Shown here piece by piece: positions 42,972-51,194 of a DNA stretch of 64,000 bases. The position numbers and the translations under genes were made by a program. The DNA comes from an uncultured beta proteobacterium (GTDB lineage: Bacteria; Pseudomonadota; Gammaproteobacteria; Burkholderiales; Burkholderiaceae). The notes beneath the pieces were generated by a model that was not told the DNA's origin, did not search any database, and worked only from the letters and a program-made list of their open reading frames with translations. Positions within the stretch are counted from its first letter, which is position 1. Every line of letters starts with the position of its first letter. The DNA is taken from positions 14,690-78,689 of the forward strand of contig CAITHY010000058.1 of the NCBI GenBank assembly GCA_903892315.1, given 5' to 3'.

Positions 42972-43415
42972 ATGAGAATCGAAGATACCGATCCAGCGCG
43001 ACATGCTGGGATTGAATATCCAATGGAGGTGGGCGCCCCCGTATTTGCACCCATCAAAGTTACTGAGGAAAAAGATAAGGCTGTTAATGTAGCCCGCCAG
43101 AATGCCAAGCTCGAGTATGACCGCATTATGGAGCAGGCTGAAGTTCTGATGAAACAGGCTAAAGCATTGCAAGCAAGACTCGATGCTACAGAGATGGTGC
43201 ATAGCGCTAAATTTGGTTTTAATCCTATTCATGGAAAAATTTACCATCTGTACTATGACGGTAGAAATAGTACTAATGTATTAATTCAGAATGGCCCAAA
43301 AGAATGGAGTTGCGGTATTCCAGACGGCTGGACTTATTCGATGGCAGTTAAGAAGTTAGGTGACAGTACTTGGGCGGTAATTGAAGAGGATTCTTCTGGC
43401 GCCCTTACTGTATGA
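42972..43415 (+). CDS. DUF2452 protein
   Basis: The 147-residue protein has a helical N-terminal part ('NARQNAKLEYDRIMEQAEVLMKQAKALQARLDA' type) and a beta-rich end 'FGFNPIHGKIYHLYYDGRNSTNVLIQNGPKEWSCGIPDGWTYSMAVKKLGDSTWAVIEED', which fits the DUF2452 family. No signal peptide; likely cytosolic. The function is unknown. It stands between sodC and the quinone reductase gene, 34 bp upstream of the latter. Confidence 0.75.
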   Translation: MRIEDTDPARHAGIEYPMEVGAPVFAPIKVTEEKDKAVNVARQNAKLEYDRIMEQAEVLMKQAKALQARLDATEMVHSAKFGFNPIHGKIYHLYYDGRNSTNVLIQNGPKEWSCGIPDGWTYSMAVKKLGDSTWAVIEEDSSGALTV

Positions 43416-43448
43416 TGTTTTTCTCTATAAAAAATAATTAGGTGACCT

Positions 43449-44429
43449 GTGACAAAAGCTCGAGTCGTTAGTCTTACTGAACTAGGTAGTGCAGACGTAA
43501 TCAAATTGATTGATAAAGAATTGCCGCCACCTGCAAAAGGTGAAGTACAACTCCGTCAAACTGCTATTGGATTTAATTTCATAGACGTATATCAGCGCTC
43601 AGGCGTTTATCCATTAGAGATGCCTACGGGCCTTGGGCATGAGGCCACGGGTGTGGTTGAGGCTTTAGGCGAAGGCGTCACTGATTTAAAAGTGGGTGAC
43701 CGCGTTGTTTATATGAATGCCGGGATCGGCGCCTATGCAAGCGCACGTAATGTTGCGGCCGACAAATTGGTTCTTCTGCCAAGCAATATTTCTGATGAAG
43801 TGGCCGCAGCGGTTTTCTTCAAAGCAATGACTGCGCAATACCTTGTTCAGAAAACCTATAAAGTTAAAGCGGGTGATGTTGTGCTGGTGCATGCAGCTGC
43901 TGGCGGCGTTGGTCAAATTTTGGCTGGCTGGGCAAAAGCCTTGGGCGCATTTGTTGTTGGTACCGTGGGTTCTCCAGCAAAGTTTGCGGCTGCTAAGGAA
44001 GCAGGTTGCGATGCTGTTGTTGATTACTCTCAAGCAAATTGGGTTGAAGAAGTGATTAAAGCCGCTGGTGGCAAAAAAGCCAATGTGGTCTATGACTCTG
44101 TTGCTAAAACTACTTTCTTAGGCTCTTTGGATTGCACTGCTCCCTTTGGAACAGTTGCTTTGTTTGGCGCTGCTTCAGGGCCAGCTCCAGAAATTCAGCC
44201 AGAGATCTTAAATAAGAAGGGCTGCCTATTTTTAACAAGACCTTCTGTATTTCCGCACAATGCTACTCCAGCCTTGTTAAAAGAAAATGCTAAAGCAGTA
44301 TTTGATGCAATTGCCAAAGGGCAGGTCAAGGTACAAATTGGCGCTCAGTTTTCTTTAGAGCAAGCCGCTGATGCGCACCGTGCCGCTGAGGGACGAAAAG
44401 TTTCAGGCGCCATCGTCATGACGCCATAA
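43449..44429 (+). CDS. qorA: NADPH:quinone oxidoreductase (zeta-crystallin type)
   Basis: The 326-residue protein is a zinc-free MDR enzyme: 'DVYQRSGVYPLEMPTGLGHEATGVVEALGEGV' at the N terminus and the NADPH motif 'VHAAAGGVGQILAGWAKALGAFVVGTVGS' in the middle. The zinc ligands of alcohol dehydrogenases are absent, as expected. It reduces quinones by one electron with NADPH. The start is GTG at 43449. The end is followed by a strong terminator. The symbol follows the family; orthology to E. coli qorA is assumed from similarity. Confidence 0.9.
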   Translation: MTKARVVSLTELGSADVIKLIDKELPPPAKGEVQLRQTAIGFNFIDVYQRSGVYPLEMPTGLGHEATGVVEALGEGVTDLKVGDRVVYMNAGIGAYASARNVAADKLVLLPSNISDEVAAAVFFKAMTAQYLVQKTYKVKAGDVVLVHAAAGGVGQILAGWAKALGAFVVGTVGSPAKFAAAKEAGCDAVVDYSQANWVEEVIKAAGGKKANVVYDSVAKTTFLGSLDCTAPFGTVALFGAASGPAPEIQPEILNKKGCLFLTRPSVFPHNATPALLKENAKAVFDAIAKGQVKVQIGAQFSLEQAADAHRAAEGRKVSGAIVMTP

Positions 44430-44453
44430 GCTGAAGTGTCTTAGCGTACATAG

Positions 44454-44478
44454 GCCCCGTGGATGCGGGGCTTTTTTT
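44454..44478 (+). terminator. Intrinsic terminator after the quinone reductase gene
   Basis: GCCCCG (44454-44459) pairs with CGGGGC (44466-44471) around a 6-base loop, followed by a run of seven T. Confidence 0.9.
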
Positions 44479-44506
44479 ATGCATCAATCGGACGTAAGAT
44501 GGAAGT

Positions 44507-44917
44507 ATGAAAACACTCCTCAAAATCCTGCTCGCCACTCAACTGATATTTTTGAGCCCTTGGTCCCTAGCGCAAATTCCTGAAACACAGCATTCGCAGG
44601 GAATTTCTTATATTACTGGTGGTGTGGGCGAGGGAGAGGCCGTTGCGATTTTGGCTGATGCAAAGCAATGGCCATTGCTATTAGAAATGTCTCAAATAGA
44701 AAACGGCAGGGGGGTTTGGATCTTTGGGGCGACCATTAAAATCAAGGGTTCCAAAAATCAGATGATTTTTGACGCTCAAGCAGATGGGCCGTATATGCTA
44801 ATTAATCTTGAGTCTGGCGACTATGTGATTGAGGCAGCCTACGAAGGGGTAGTCCAAAAGAGAATGCTTTCTATTAAGGCCAGCTCACCACAAAAGATTT
44901 CCCTTTTTTGGAAATAG
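44507..44917 (+). CDS. Small exported hypothetical protein
   Basis: The 136-residue precursor has a signal peptide (hydrophobic 4-19, cut near 'WSLAQI'). The rest is beta-rich with 'MIFDAQADGPYMLINLESGDYVIEAAYEGVVQKRMLSI', which resembles a carboxypeptidase-regulatory or CarboxypepD_reg-like fold. I do not recognise a family with certainty. It stands alone between two terminators, with a GGAAG RBS. It may be a periplasmic accessory protein; the function is unknown. Confidence 0.7.
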   Translation: MKTLLKILLATQLIFLSPWSLAQIPETQHSQGISYITGGVGEGEAVAILADAKQWPLLLEMSQIENGRGVWIFGATIKIKGSKNQMIFDAQADGPYMLINLESGDYVIEAAYEGVVQKRMLSIKASSPQKISLFWK

Positions 44918-45008
44918 TCTCTAGAAAATTGACGCATTGCATCATAAGCCTAAACAATCAATTTGGTCTATAGTTCCCTGATTACAACAATCATTAGGAG
45001 GGGTGTTA

Positions 45009-45863
45009 ATGAAATGCTTTTCAACTAAAAGCGGTTTGGGTGTATTGCTCTCTGCAATATTGGTTTCAACAGCCCCATTAGCTAGTGCGCAGAATTCCTC
45101 CGCTGCAGGTGCTCAAAGCAAGACTGAGGCGCTGTGGCTTGGGCAGGCGGGATTCCGCATCAAATCTCCCCAGGGAAAAATGATTTTGATTGACCCCTGG
45201 ATTACTGGTGGACCTAAGACGCCTCCGATATACAAGAATGATTTAGCGGCTATTGGACCGATTGATGTGCTGCTAGTAACACACGCGCACGTTGACCACC
45301 TTGGCGATGCTCCGGCTGTAGCGAAGATGAATAACATCAAGCTATATGGCCCAGCCGATATGGTGACACCACTAACTACTTTGGGAATTTTGCCGGCAGA
45401 TTTAGGTCATCGCTTTAATAAAACAGGACGAGTGAATCCTGCGCCCGGCATCACAGTGACGGCTGTGCAGGCTGAACACTCTTCCTTATTGGTTTGGAAA
45501 AATCCAGTCACAGAGAAAATGGAATCGCATCCGGCTGGTGAACCTATGGGATACATCATTGAGCTTGAGAATGGTTTTAAGATTTGGCATATGGGAGACA
45601 CCGGCTTATTTAGCGATATGAAATTCATTAGCGAACACTACAAGCCTGATTTAGTGATGGTTCCGATTGGTGGTAATTTCACGATGGCGCCAGAGGATGC
45701 CGCATATGCGCTAAAAACTTGGATTAAGCCAAAGATGGTCATCCCAATGCACTACAACTCCAATCCGATGACAAAGGGCACATTGGCAGAATTCCAAGCT
45801 GCAATGAAGGGTAGCAATATCAAGATCATTCCAATGACCGAGGGCGAAACCGTCCAGTTTTAA
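45009..45863 (+). CDS. Exported metallo-beta-lactamase-fold hydrolase (UlaG-like)
   Basis: I start at ATG 45009, where AGGAGG lies 7 bp upstream; a GTG at 45003 is in frame but worse placed. The protein has a signal peptide (cut near 'LASAQN') and an MBL fold: 'HAHVDHLGDAPAVAKMNNI' is the HxHxDH metal motif, with later 'QAEHSSLLVW', 'GDTGLFSDM' and 'PMHYNSNPMTKG'. The order resembles UlaG-like metal-dependent hydrolases, here exported, which is uncommon. A terminator follows at 45886-45914. Confidence 0.9.
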   Translation: MKCFSTKSGLGVLLSAILVSTAPLASAQNSSAAGAQSKTEALWLGQAGFRIKSPQGKMILIDPWITGGPKTPPIYKNDLAAIGPIDVLLVTHAHVDHLGDAPAVAKMNNIKLYGPADMVTPLTTLGILPADLGHRFNKTGRVNPAPGITVTAVQAEHSSLLVWKNPVTEKMESHPAGEPMGYIIELENGFKIWHMGDTGLFSDMKFISEHYKPDLVMVPIGGNFTMAPEDAAYALKTWIKPKMVIPMHYNSNPMTKGTLAEFQAAMKGSNIKIIPMTEGETVQF

Positions 45864-45885
45864 AGAAGTTTCGGTCTGCAGCTCT

Positions 45886-45914
45886 AACCCCGCAACCATT
45901 GCGGGGTTTTTTAT
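45886..45914 (+). terminator. Intrinsic terminator after the MBL-fold gene
   Basis: AACCCCGCAA (45886-45895) and TTGCGGGGTT (45899-45908) form a perfect 10-bp stem with a 3-base loop, followed by TTTTATT. Confidence 0.92.
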
Positions 45915-45942
45915 TGCCAGGGGATTGCATTTAGTTCGCATT

Positions 45943-45969
45943 AGTACTAAACTAGTTCTAGTTAGTACT
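45943..45969. promoter_or_regulatory. Candidate MarR operator, imperfect inverted repeat
   Basis: AGTACT at 45943-45948 and at 45964-45969 flank ACTAG and CTAGT arms; the two halves are complementary except for one extra T. It lies 13 bp upstream of the MarR start codon, so binding would block its own promoter, and probably the downstream genes. Confidence 0.6.
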
Positions 45970-45982
45970 TTATATCAACCAA

Positions 45983-46396
45983 ATGAATTTTCTGCCAACC
46001 CTACGCAAGCTCGTTTCTGCCTATCAGGCCTTTGAACGGTATTCAGCGCCGCATATTAAAGATATGGGGCTGACGATGACGCAGTTTGATGTGATTGCTA
46101 CCTTAGGGAATCAACCGCCCATGAGCTGTAAGCAATTAGGCGAGAAAACTTTGGTAACTAAGGGCACTCTTACTGGAGTGCTAGAGCGTTTAGAGGCAAA
46201 AGGATTGATTGAACGCCAGGCAAATATTGACGATGCCCGCAGTCAGTTGATCGGCTTAACTATTTCGGGGCAAGCGCTTTTTCAGAAAGTCTTTCCAGAG
46301 CATTTGGAGTATTTGAATACAGCATTTAAAAAATTATCATCAGATGAATTAAAGCAGCTTGAGGAATCACTTGGGCTGTTGAAAAATATTTTTTAA
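45983..46396 (+). CDS. MarR-family regulator
   Basis: The 137-residue protein is a typical MarR winged helix: 'MTQFDVIATLGNQPPMSCKQLGEKTLVTKGTLTGVLERLEAKGLIERQANIDDARSQLIGLTISGQALFQKVFPEH'. MarR proteins repress stress or detoxification genes and are released by phenolic ligands or cysteine oxidation. Immediately upstream is an inverted repeat (45943-45969), and downstream follow a flavodoxin, a cytochrome b561 and two YceI proteins. All are plausibly repressed together. There is one Cys (within 'MSCKQLG'), which could be a redox sensor. Confidence 0.9.
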   Translation: MNFLPTLRKLVSAYQAFERYSAPHIKDMGLTMTQFDVIATLGNQPPMSCKQLGEKTLVTKGTLTGVLERLEAKGLIERQANIDDARSQLIGLTISGQALFQKVFPEHLEYLNTAFKKLSSDELKQLEESLGLLKNIF

Positions 46397-46436
46397 TTAA
46401 AGCAAGCTTTAAGGTCAACATTAAAAGGAGAAGGCA

Positions 46437-46991
46437 ATGAGTAAGGTAGCTGTGATATTTCATAGTGGCTATGGCCATACCGTAAAACAGGCAGAGGCGA
46501 TTGCTAAAGGCGCCAATGGCACGTTGGTGGCGATTGATGCTGAGGGTAATATTTCTGATGCGCAGTGGGCTACATTAAATGAGGCTGACGCGATCGTATT
46601 TGGCTCTCCAACCTATATGGGATCTGTGAGTTGGCAGTTTAAGAAGTTTGCCGATGCGAGCTCAAAACAATGGTTCTCTCAACAGTGGAAAGACAAAGTT
46701 TTTGGTGGGTTTACAAACTCAGCAACCATGAATGGCGATAAGCACTCCACCCTTCACTATTTCTTTACATTAGCAATGCAGCATTCAGGCTTGTGGGTTG
46801 GTACTGGTTTGATGCCATCAAATTCTAAGGCTGCTAAGCGTGATGATATTAACTATGTTGGTTCATCTGCTGGTGCGATGATGCAAACACCATCTGATGC
46901 AAGTGCTGACGAGGTAAATGCAGGTGACCTTGAGACAGCAAGGCTTTATGGTGAGCGTGTTGCAAAAATTACTAAGCAGTTGCGTGGTTAA
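46437..46991 (+). CDS. Flavodoxin-family NAD(P)H:quinone reductase (WrbA-like)
   Basis: The 184-residue protein has the flavodoxin fold: 'VAVIFHSGYGHTVKQAEAIAKGANG' binds the FMN phosphate, and 'DAIVFGSPTYMGSVSWQFKKFADASSKQW' plus 'GGFTNSATMNGDKHSTL' contact the isoalloxazine ring. WrbA-type enzymes reduce quinones by two electrons. RBS AAGGAGAAGG is strong. It follows the MarR gene by 40 bp and overlaps cytochrome b561 by 1 bp, so it is part of the MarR unit and would supply electrons or protect against quinones. Confidence 0.9.
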   Translation: MSKVAVIFHSGYGHTVKQAEAIAKGANGTLVAIDAEGNISDAQWATLNEADAIVFGSPTYMGSVSWQFKKFADASSKQWFSQQWKDKVFGGFTNSATMNGDKHSTLHYFFTLAMQHSGLWVGTGLMPSNSKAAKRDDINYVGSSAGAMMQTPSDASADEVNAGDLETARLYGERVAKITKQLRG

Positions 46992-47539
46992 TGACTAAAG
47001 TTAGATATACCGCCATTGCCATCATCCTGCATTGGGTGATGGCGCTCTTTATCTTTGCCGCTTGGTCAATTGCGATTGCTGTGGCTGATTTGCCTCTGAG
47101 TCCAGCCAGAATCACTGGCTTGAGTTGGCATAAATGGTTGGGGGTGACGATATTCTTTCTAGTGATATTGCGTTTATTGTGGCGAATGACCCATTCCGCA
47201 CCTGCCTTGAAACTTGCAATGCCTTTATGGCAAGAGCGGGCAATGCAATTCACTCATGCCGCCTTATATTTACTGATGCTTGCAATACCAGTAGTGGGTT
47301 GGTTAATGAGCTCCGCGAAGGGCTATACCGTCAATTACTTTGGCTTATTTGAATTGCCCGATCTAGTCGATAAAGATAAGGCGTTTGGCAATCAATTGAA
47401 AGAGGTGCATGAGCTTATGGCTAATGGCTTGATGGCTTTGGTTGGACTGCATATCTTGGCTGTGCTTAAGCACCAATTCATTGATAAGGATGGTTTGATT
47501 GGTCGAATGACCTTTGGAGGTAGGACACATGAGAAGTAA
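46991..47539 (+). CDS. Cytochrome b561 (dihaem membrane protein)
   Basis: The 182-residue membrane protein has four helices with the haem-ligand histidines, visible in 'AIAIILHWVMALFIFA', 'ITGLSWHKWLGVTIFFLVIL', 'AMQFTHAALYLLMLAIPVVGW' and 'KEVHELMANGLMALVGLHILAVLKHQF'. This is the bacterial cytochrome b561 family, which moves electrons across the membrane between quinol and periplasmic or cytosolic partners; some act as superoxide oxidase. Its start overlaps the flavodoxin stop (TAATG, 1 bp) and its end overlaps the YceI gene. The operon context suggests a redox role with YceI. Confidence 0.92.
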   Translation: MTKVRYTAIAIILHWVMALFIFAAWSIAIAVADLPLSPARITGLSWHKWLGVTIFFLVILRLLWRMTHSAPALKLAMPLWQERAMQFTHAALYLLMLAIPVVGWLMSSAKGYTVNYFGLFELPDLVDKDKAFGNQLKEVHELMANGLMALVGLHILAVLKHQFIDKDGLIGRMTFGGRTHEK

Positions 47540-48116
47540 TTTCATTAACCCCATTCGGATATTCGTTAAAGCGCTATTGCTCATAGTTGCCATTGGCCTT
47601 ACAAGCATTTCTCATGGGGCAGAGTATTCATCAATAGATACTGGAAAAAGCAAAATCACTTTCACTAGTAAATTGATGGGCTCAAAAATTTCAGGAGGAT
47701 TCGGAAAGTTTTCTGGGAAAGTCTCCTTCGATTCTGGTGAGCCAGAAAAAGCGAAAGCCAATTTGGTGATCGATATTGCTAGCTTTAACGCTGGCGGCGA
47801 GGAGTTACAAGAAGAGGCAAAGGGTAAAGATTGGTTCAGTACCAAACTCTTTCCGACGGCTAACTTTGTAACGGATTCTGTAAAAGTAACTGGACCCAAT
47901 AGTCTGGATGCCCATGGCACTTTAACGATGAAAGGTAAGACTCTTCCACTATTGATTTCCGTCAAGTACCAGCCACAAGGCAAGCAGATGGTATTTGATG
48001 CCAACTTTCAGATACTGAGATTGGATTTTGGCTTAGGCGCTGGAAACTGGGCCGATACTTCTGCAGTTGCTAATGAGGTGCCAGTAAATGTTCACCTCGT
48101 CTTAAATCAAAAATAG
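47529..48116 (+). CDS. YceI-family periplasmic protein, first copy
   Basis: I choose ATG 47529: GGAGG lies 8 bp upstream and the longer frame from 47514 has no RBS. The 195-residue precursor has a signal peptide (cut near 'SHGAEYS') and the YceI lipocalin-like barrel: 'DTGKSKITFTSKLMGSKISGGFGKFSGKVSFD', 'DWFSTKLFPTANFVTDSVK', and 'GTLTMKGKTLPLLISVKYQPQ'. YceI proteins bind polyprenyl lipids or quinones. It overlaps the cytochrome b561 gene by 11 bp. A second YceI gene follows after 46 bp. Confidence 0.9.
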   Translation: MRSNFINPIRIFVKALLLIVAIGLTSISHGAEYSSIDTGKSKITFTSKLMGSKISGGFGKFSGKVSFDSGEPEKAKANLVIDIASFNAGGEELQEEAKGKDWFSTKLFPTANFVTDSVKVTGPNSLDAHGTLTMKGKTLPLLISVKYQPQGKQMVFDANFQILRLDFGLGAGNWADTSAVANEVPVNVHLVLNQK

Positions 48117-48162
48117 TTTTACAAATTAATTTACTCAATCCATTTTTTAACAGGAGAATTAC

Positions 48163-48735
48163 ATGAAATCAAAATTACTGATCGCTTTATTTGCAACTAT
48201 TGGCCTCAGCTCTGCTTTTGCAGCACCGGCAACTTATGCGACTGATGCTAACCACACTTTTGCTCAATTTGAATATAACCATTTGGGATTCTCTAAGCAG
48301 ACTAGTCGATTTAATGCTGTTTCAGGAACCGTAACAATTGATCAAGCTGCTAAAAAGGGAAGTGCTGATATTACGATTGATACAAAATCAGTAGATACAG
48401 GCTCTACTTTATTTAATGGCCATATTCAGAGCGAAGACTTCCTGTCAACTACACAGTTTCCCACTGCTAGCTTTCAATCAAACGACATGATTTTTAAAGG
48501 TGACAAACCAGTTGCCTTAAAAGGAGTGTTGACATTGAAGGGTGTAAGTAAGCCAGTTACATTGAATATCACTAACTTTGAGTGCAAAAAACATCCAATG
48601 TCTGGTGTTGACTATTGTGGTGCAAATGCTGAAACAAAAGTTAAGCGCACAGAATTCAATATGGGCAAATACGCACCGAATGTCGGTGACGATGTAACCA
48701 TCATGATTGCTATTGAGGGTTCTAAAAAGGAGTAA
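48163..48735 (+). CDS. YceI-family periplasmic protein, second copy
   Basis: The 190-residue precursor has a signal peptide (cut near 'SAFAAPA') and YceI motifs: 'DANHTFAQFEYNHLGFSKQTSRFNAVSGTVTID', 'EDFLSTTQFPTASFQSNDM', and 'KGVLTLKGVSKPVTLNITNFECK', with two Cys in the loop (E-C-K and Y-C-G) that may form a disulfide; this resembles E. coli YceI more than the first copy does. It has a strong RBS (CAGGAG). The two copies are clearly diverged, so they probably bind different ligands or act in sequence. Confidence 0.92.
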   Translation: MKSKLLIALFATIGLSSAFAAPATYATDANHTFAQFEYNHLGFSKQTSRFNAVSGTVTIDQAAKKGSADITIDTKSVDTGSTLFNGHIQSEDFLSTTQFPTASFQSNDMIFKGDKPVALKGVLTLKGVSKPVTLNITNFECKKHPMSGVDYCGANAETKVKRTEFNMGKYAPNVGDDVTIMIAIEGSKKE

Positions 48736-48762
48736 TTCCTCTTATTGGGCTGATGCCATCTG

Positions 48763-48789
48763 AAAAACCACCTACGGGTGGTTTTTTCT
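48763..48789 (+). terminator. Intrinsic terminator after the second YceI gene
   Basis: AAAAACCACC (48763-48772) and GGTGGTTTTT (48777-48786) form a perfect 10-bp stem with a TACG loop, followed by T. It closes the MarR-controlled group. Confidence 0.92.
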
Positions 48790-48929
48790 TTGTCGCTCAT
48801 CTCCGTTTATAATTTCATAAGTAATTGAATTAAAGGGGATTATTCCTTTAATTCCACTTTTGCTGGTTTGACAGCTCCCAGGGGCTCTTGGACAATGCGA
48901 TGGGTGGTTGATTCAAGCCCCAAGCCCTC

Positions 48930-49577
48930 ATGACAGTTGATACTTACTCCTCCTCCCATAAACCGCATTTGATGCTCGAAGCCCGTGCGCTGACTTGTAT
49001 CCGTGGGGAGCGACAGTTATTTCAGAATCTGAATCTCACAGTCATGGCTGGAGAGTGCTTACATGTCCGTGGCGAGAATGGGATTGGAAAAACTAGCCTG
49101 CTAAGACTCCTGACGGGTTTGGCTAAACCAGAGGCGGGGGAGCTTCTCTGGAATCAACAGTCAATCTCTCAGAACCCTTCTGTTTATCATCGTGAACTTT
49201 TATTCCTGGGGCATCGTGATGCTCTGAAAGGAGATCTCACTGCGTTAGAAAATCTACAGCTGTATGCAGTGCTTGATGGTATTCAATTGCCAGACGATAA
49301 GGCCTTAGCAGCTCTCTGGCGTTTTGGTTTGCGTGGGCGTGAGAGCTTGCCGGTGAGCTGTTTATCGGCTGGACAAAAACGTCGGATATTGATGGCGCGT
49401 ATGTTGACGCGTCAAGCGAAGTTGTGGATTCTGGATGAGCCTTTTAATGCGCTGGATCTTCACGCTGTACAAGATTTGCAAGGACTGATCACTGAACATG
49501 TAGAGCAGGCTGGTTTGGTAGTGCTGACTAGCCATCAAGCGGTAAATCTTCCCCAGGTGAGGACGCTAGATCTATGA
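48930..49577 (+). CDS. ccmA: Haem exporter ATP-binding subunit
   Basis: The 215-residue ATPase has Walker A in 'VRGENGIGKTSLLRLL', the ABC signature 'LSAGQKRRILMARML' and Walker B 'LWILDEPFNALD'. It energises release of holo-CcmE from the CcmABCD complex. It is the first gene of a nine-gene cytochrome c maturation operon. An ATG at 48930 has weak SD; the 130-bp leader has no evident operator. Overlap with ccmB is 4 bp. Confidence 0.95.
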   Translation: MTVDTYSSSHKPHLMLEARALTCIRGERQLFQNLNLTVMAGECLHVRGENGIGKTSLLRLLTGLAKPEAGELLWNQQSISQNPSVYHRELLFLGHRDALKGDLTALENLQLYAVLDGIQLPDDKALAALWRFGLRGRESLPVSCLSAGQKRRILMARMLTRQAKLWILDEPFNALDLHAVQDLQGLITEHVEQAGLVVLTSHQAVNLPQVRTLDL

Positions 49578-50239
49578 AGGCTCTGCTCGCGATCATTCGC
49601 CGTGATTTGCTCTTGGTCATGCGCCGCAAGAGCGAGGCGCTGACAGCCCTTTTCTTTTTTGTCGTAGTGACGAGTTTGTTTCCCTTAGGTATTGGTGCAG
49701 ATGCGGCTTTGCTGCGTAAGATTGCGCCCGGGGTTCTCTGGGTTGCAGCCTTGCTATCGACCTTGCTGGGATTGCAGCGCATGTTTGCCGCAGACTATCA
49801 AGACGGCGCCTTAGAGCAGCTTGCCTTATCACCTCAACCCATGGTCTTGTTAGTGACCGGAAAAATTATTGCCCATTGGCTGGTTAGCGGATTACCCCTC
49901 GTGCTCTTGGCTCCAATCATCGGCATTCAGTTTGATCTAGATGCTAGCTCTCTGTATGTACTAATGGGAACTCTATTATTGGGTACTCCAGTGCTATCCT
50001 TGCTGGGCTCAATAGGTGCGGCGTTGACCTTGGGCATTAGAGGTGGCAGCGTCTTATTAAGCTTATTGATACTGCCTTTATATATTCCGGTTCTCATTTT
50101 TGGTGCTGGAGCTGTATATGCTAATAGTGTGGGTTTGGATACGTCAGGCCACTTTTCTTTGCTGGGCGCGTTATTGATTTTGGCTTTAGCATTTGTTCCT
50201 TGGGTAAGTAGTGCAGCTGTAAAGATTGCGATTGAATGA
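49574..50239 (+). CDS. ccmB: Haem exporter permease subunit CcmB
   Basis: The 221-residue membrane protein has six hydrophobic segments and the CcmB blocks 'PGVLWVAALLSTLLGLQRMFAADYQDGALEQLALSP' and 'VTGKIIAHWLVSGLPLVLLAP'. With CcmA it forms the ABC part of the CcmABCD complex in the inner membrane. It overlaps ccmA and ccmC by 4 bp each. The length is normal. Confidence 0.95.
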   Translation: MKALLAIIRRDLLLVMRRKSEALTALFFFVVVTSLFPLGIGADAALLRKIAPGVLWVAALLSTLLGLQRMFAADYQDGALEQLALSPQPMVLLVTGKIIAHWLVSGLPLVLLAPIIGIQFDLDASSLYVLMGTLLLGTPVLSLLGSIGAALTLGIRGGSVLLSLLILPLYIPVLIFGAGAVYANSVGLDTSGHFSLLGALLILALAFVPWVSSAAVKIAIE

Positions 50240-51006
50240 ATTCGATAAATAACTTTTCTAATCACCGCTTAGTTAACTGGTTTAAGTTATCCAGCCCCAG
50301 CACTTTTTATCCAGTGGCGGGTAAACTCATTCCGTTCTTCTGGCTCTTGGCTTTTCTGTGCGGCGCCGCTGGTCTTTGGGTCAGTTTCTTTGTTGCACCG
50401 GTTGACGCTGTTCAAGGGCAGGGCTACCGCATCATTTTTATTCATGTGCCCGCTTCCTGGATGTCGATGTTCATTTATTTAGTCATGGCTGCATGGGCAG
50501 GACTAGGGCTGGTTTTTAATACCCGTTTATCTGCCATGATGGCGCAGGCTCTTGCTCCCATAGGTGCTTGGATGGCATTTCTGTCTTTATGGACTGGGGC
50601 ATTTTGGGGTAAGCCTATGTGGGGTGCCTGGTGGGTGTGGGATGCACGCCTCACCTCAGAACTGATTCTCTTATTTCTATATTTGGGCTTTATTGCTTTG
50701 CGGGCATCTATTGATGACCCGCGACGTGCGGACAAGGCGAGTGCTATTTTGGCCTTGGTAGGGGTTGTAAACGTACCGATTATTTATTTCTCAGTGAAAT
50801 GGTGGAATACCCTACATCAAGGCGCCTCCGTTTCTGTCACAAAAGCTCCAGCAATGGCACACACCATGCTTTGGGGAATGTTATTAATGGCCTTATGTCT
50901 TTGGATGTACACCATTGCAGTCACCTTAATGCGAGTGAGGGTAATCATTTTGGAGCGTGAAGCCCATGCTGATTGGGTGAGACAATCTATTGAGGTAAAA
51001 ATCTGA
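50236..51006 (+). CDS. ccmC: Haem-handling protein CcmC
   Basis: The 256-residue protein has six membrane segments and the tryptophan-rich WWD haem motif 'WGKPMWGAWWVWDARLTSELILLFLYLG', flanked by histidines ('IFIHVPASWMSM' and 'WWNTLHQGASV'), the axial haem ligands. It presents haem to CcmE. It overlaps ccmB by 4 bp and ccmD by one base. Confidence 0.95.
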   Translation: MNSINNFSNHRLVNWFKLSSPSTFYPVAGKLIPFFWLLAFLCGAAGLWVSFFVAPVDAVQGQGYRIIFIHVPASWMSMFIYLVMAAWAGLGLVFNTRLSAMMAQALAPIGAWMAFLSLWTGAFWGKPMWGAWWVWDARLTSELILLFLYLGFIALRASIDDPRRADKASAILALVGVVNVPIIYFSVKWWNTLHQGASVSVTKAPAMAHTMLWGMLLMALCLWMYTIAVTLMRVRVIILEREAHADWVRQSIEVKI

Positions 51007-51194
51007 TGTGGAATAGCCCTTCTGAGTTTTTTGCCATGGGTGGCTACGCACTGTATGTGTGGAGTAGTTTTGGTGTTTGTGCGCTGGTATTGATATTGGA
51101 GCCCCTAATGGTGCGTGCTCGTTTTAGAGCAATCGTAGGTCGGTTGAAGCAAGAGCAATTAGCAGAGCAGTTTGACAAAGAGATTGGTAAGTGA
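51006..51194 (+). CDS. ccmD: Haem exporter accessory protein CcmD
   Basis: The 62-residue protein has one membrane segment near the N terminus ('[25 protein letters not shown]') and a basic cytosolic tail, as usual for CcmD. It helps release holo-CcmE. Its ATG overlaps the TGA of ccmC by one base (TGATG) and its stop overlaps the start of ccmE by 4 bp. Its place between ccmC and ccmE confirms the identity. Confidence 0.92.
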   Translation: MWNSPSEFFAMGGYALYVWSSFGVCALVLILEPLMVRARFRAIVGRLKQEQLAEQFDKEIGK

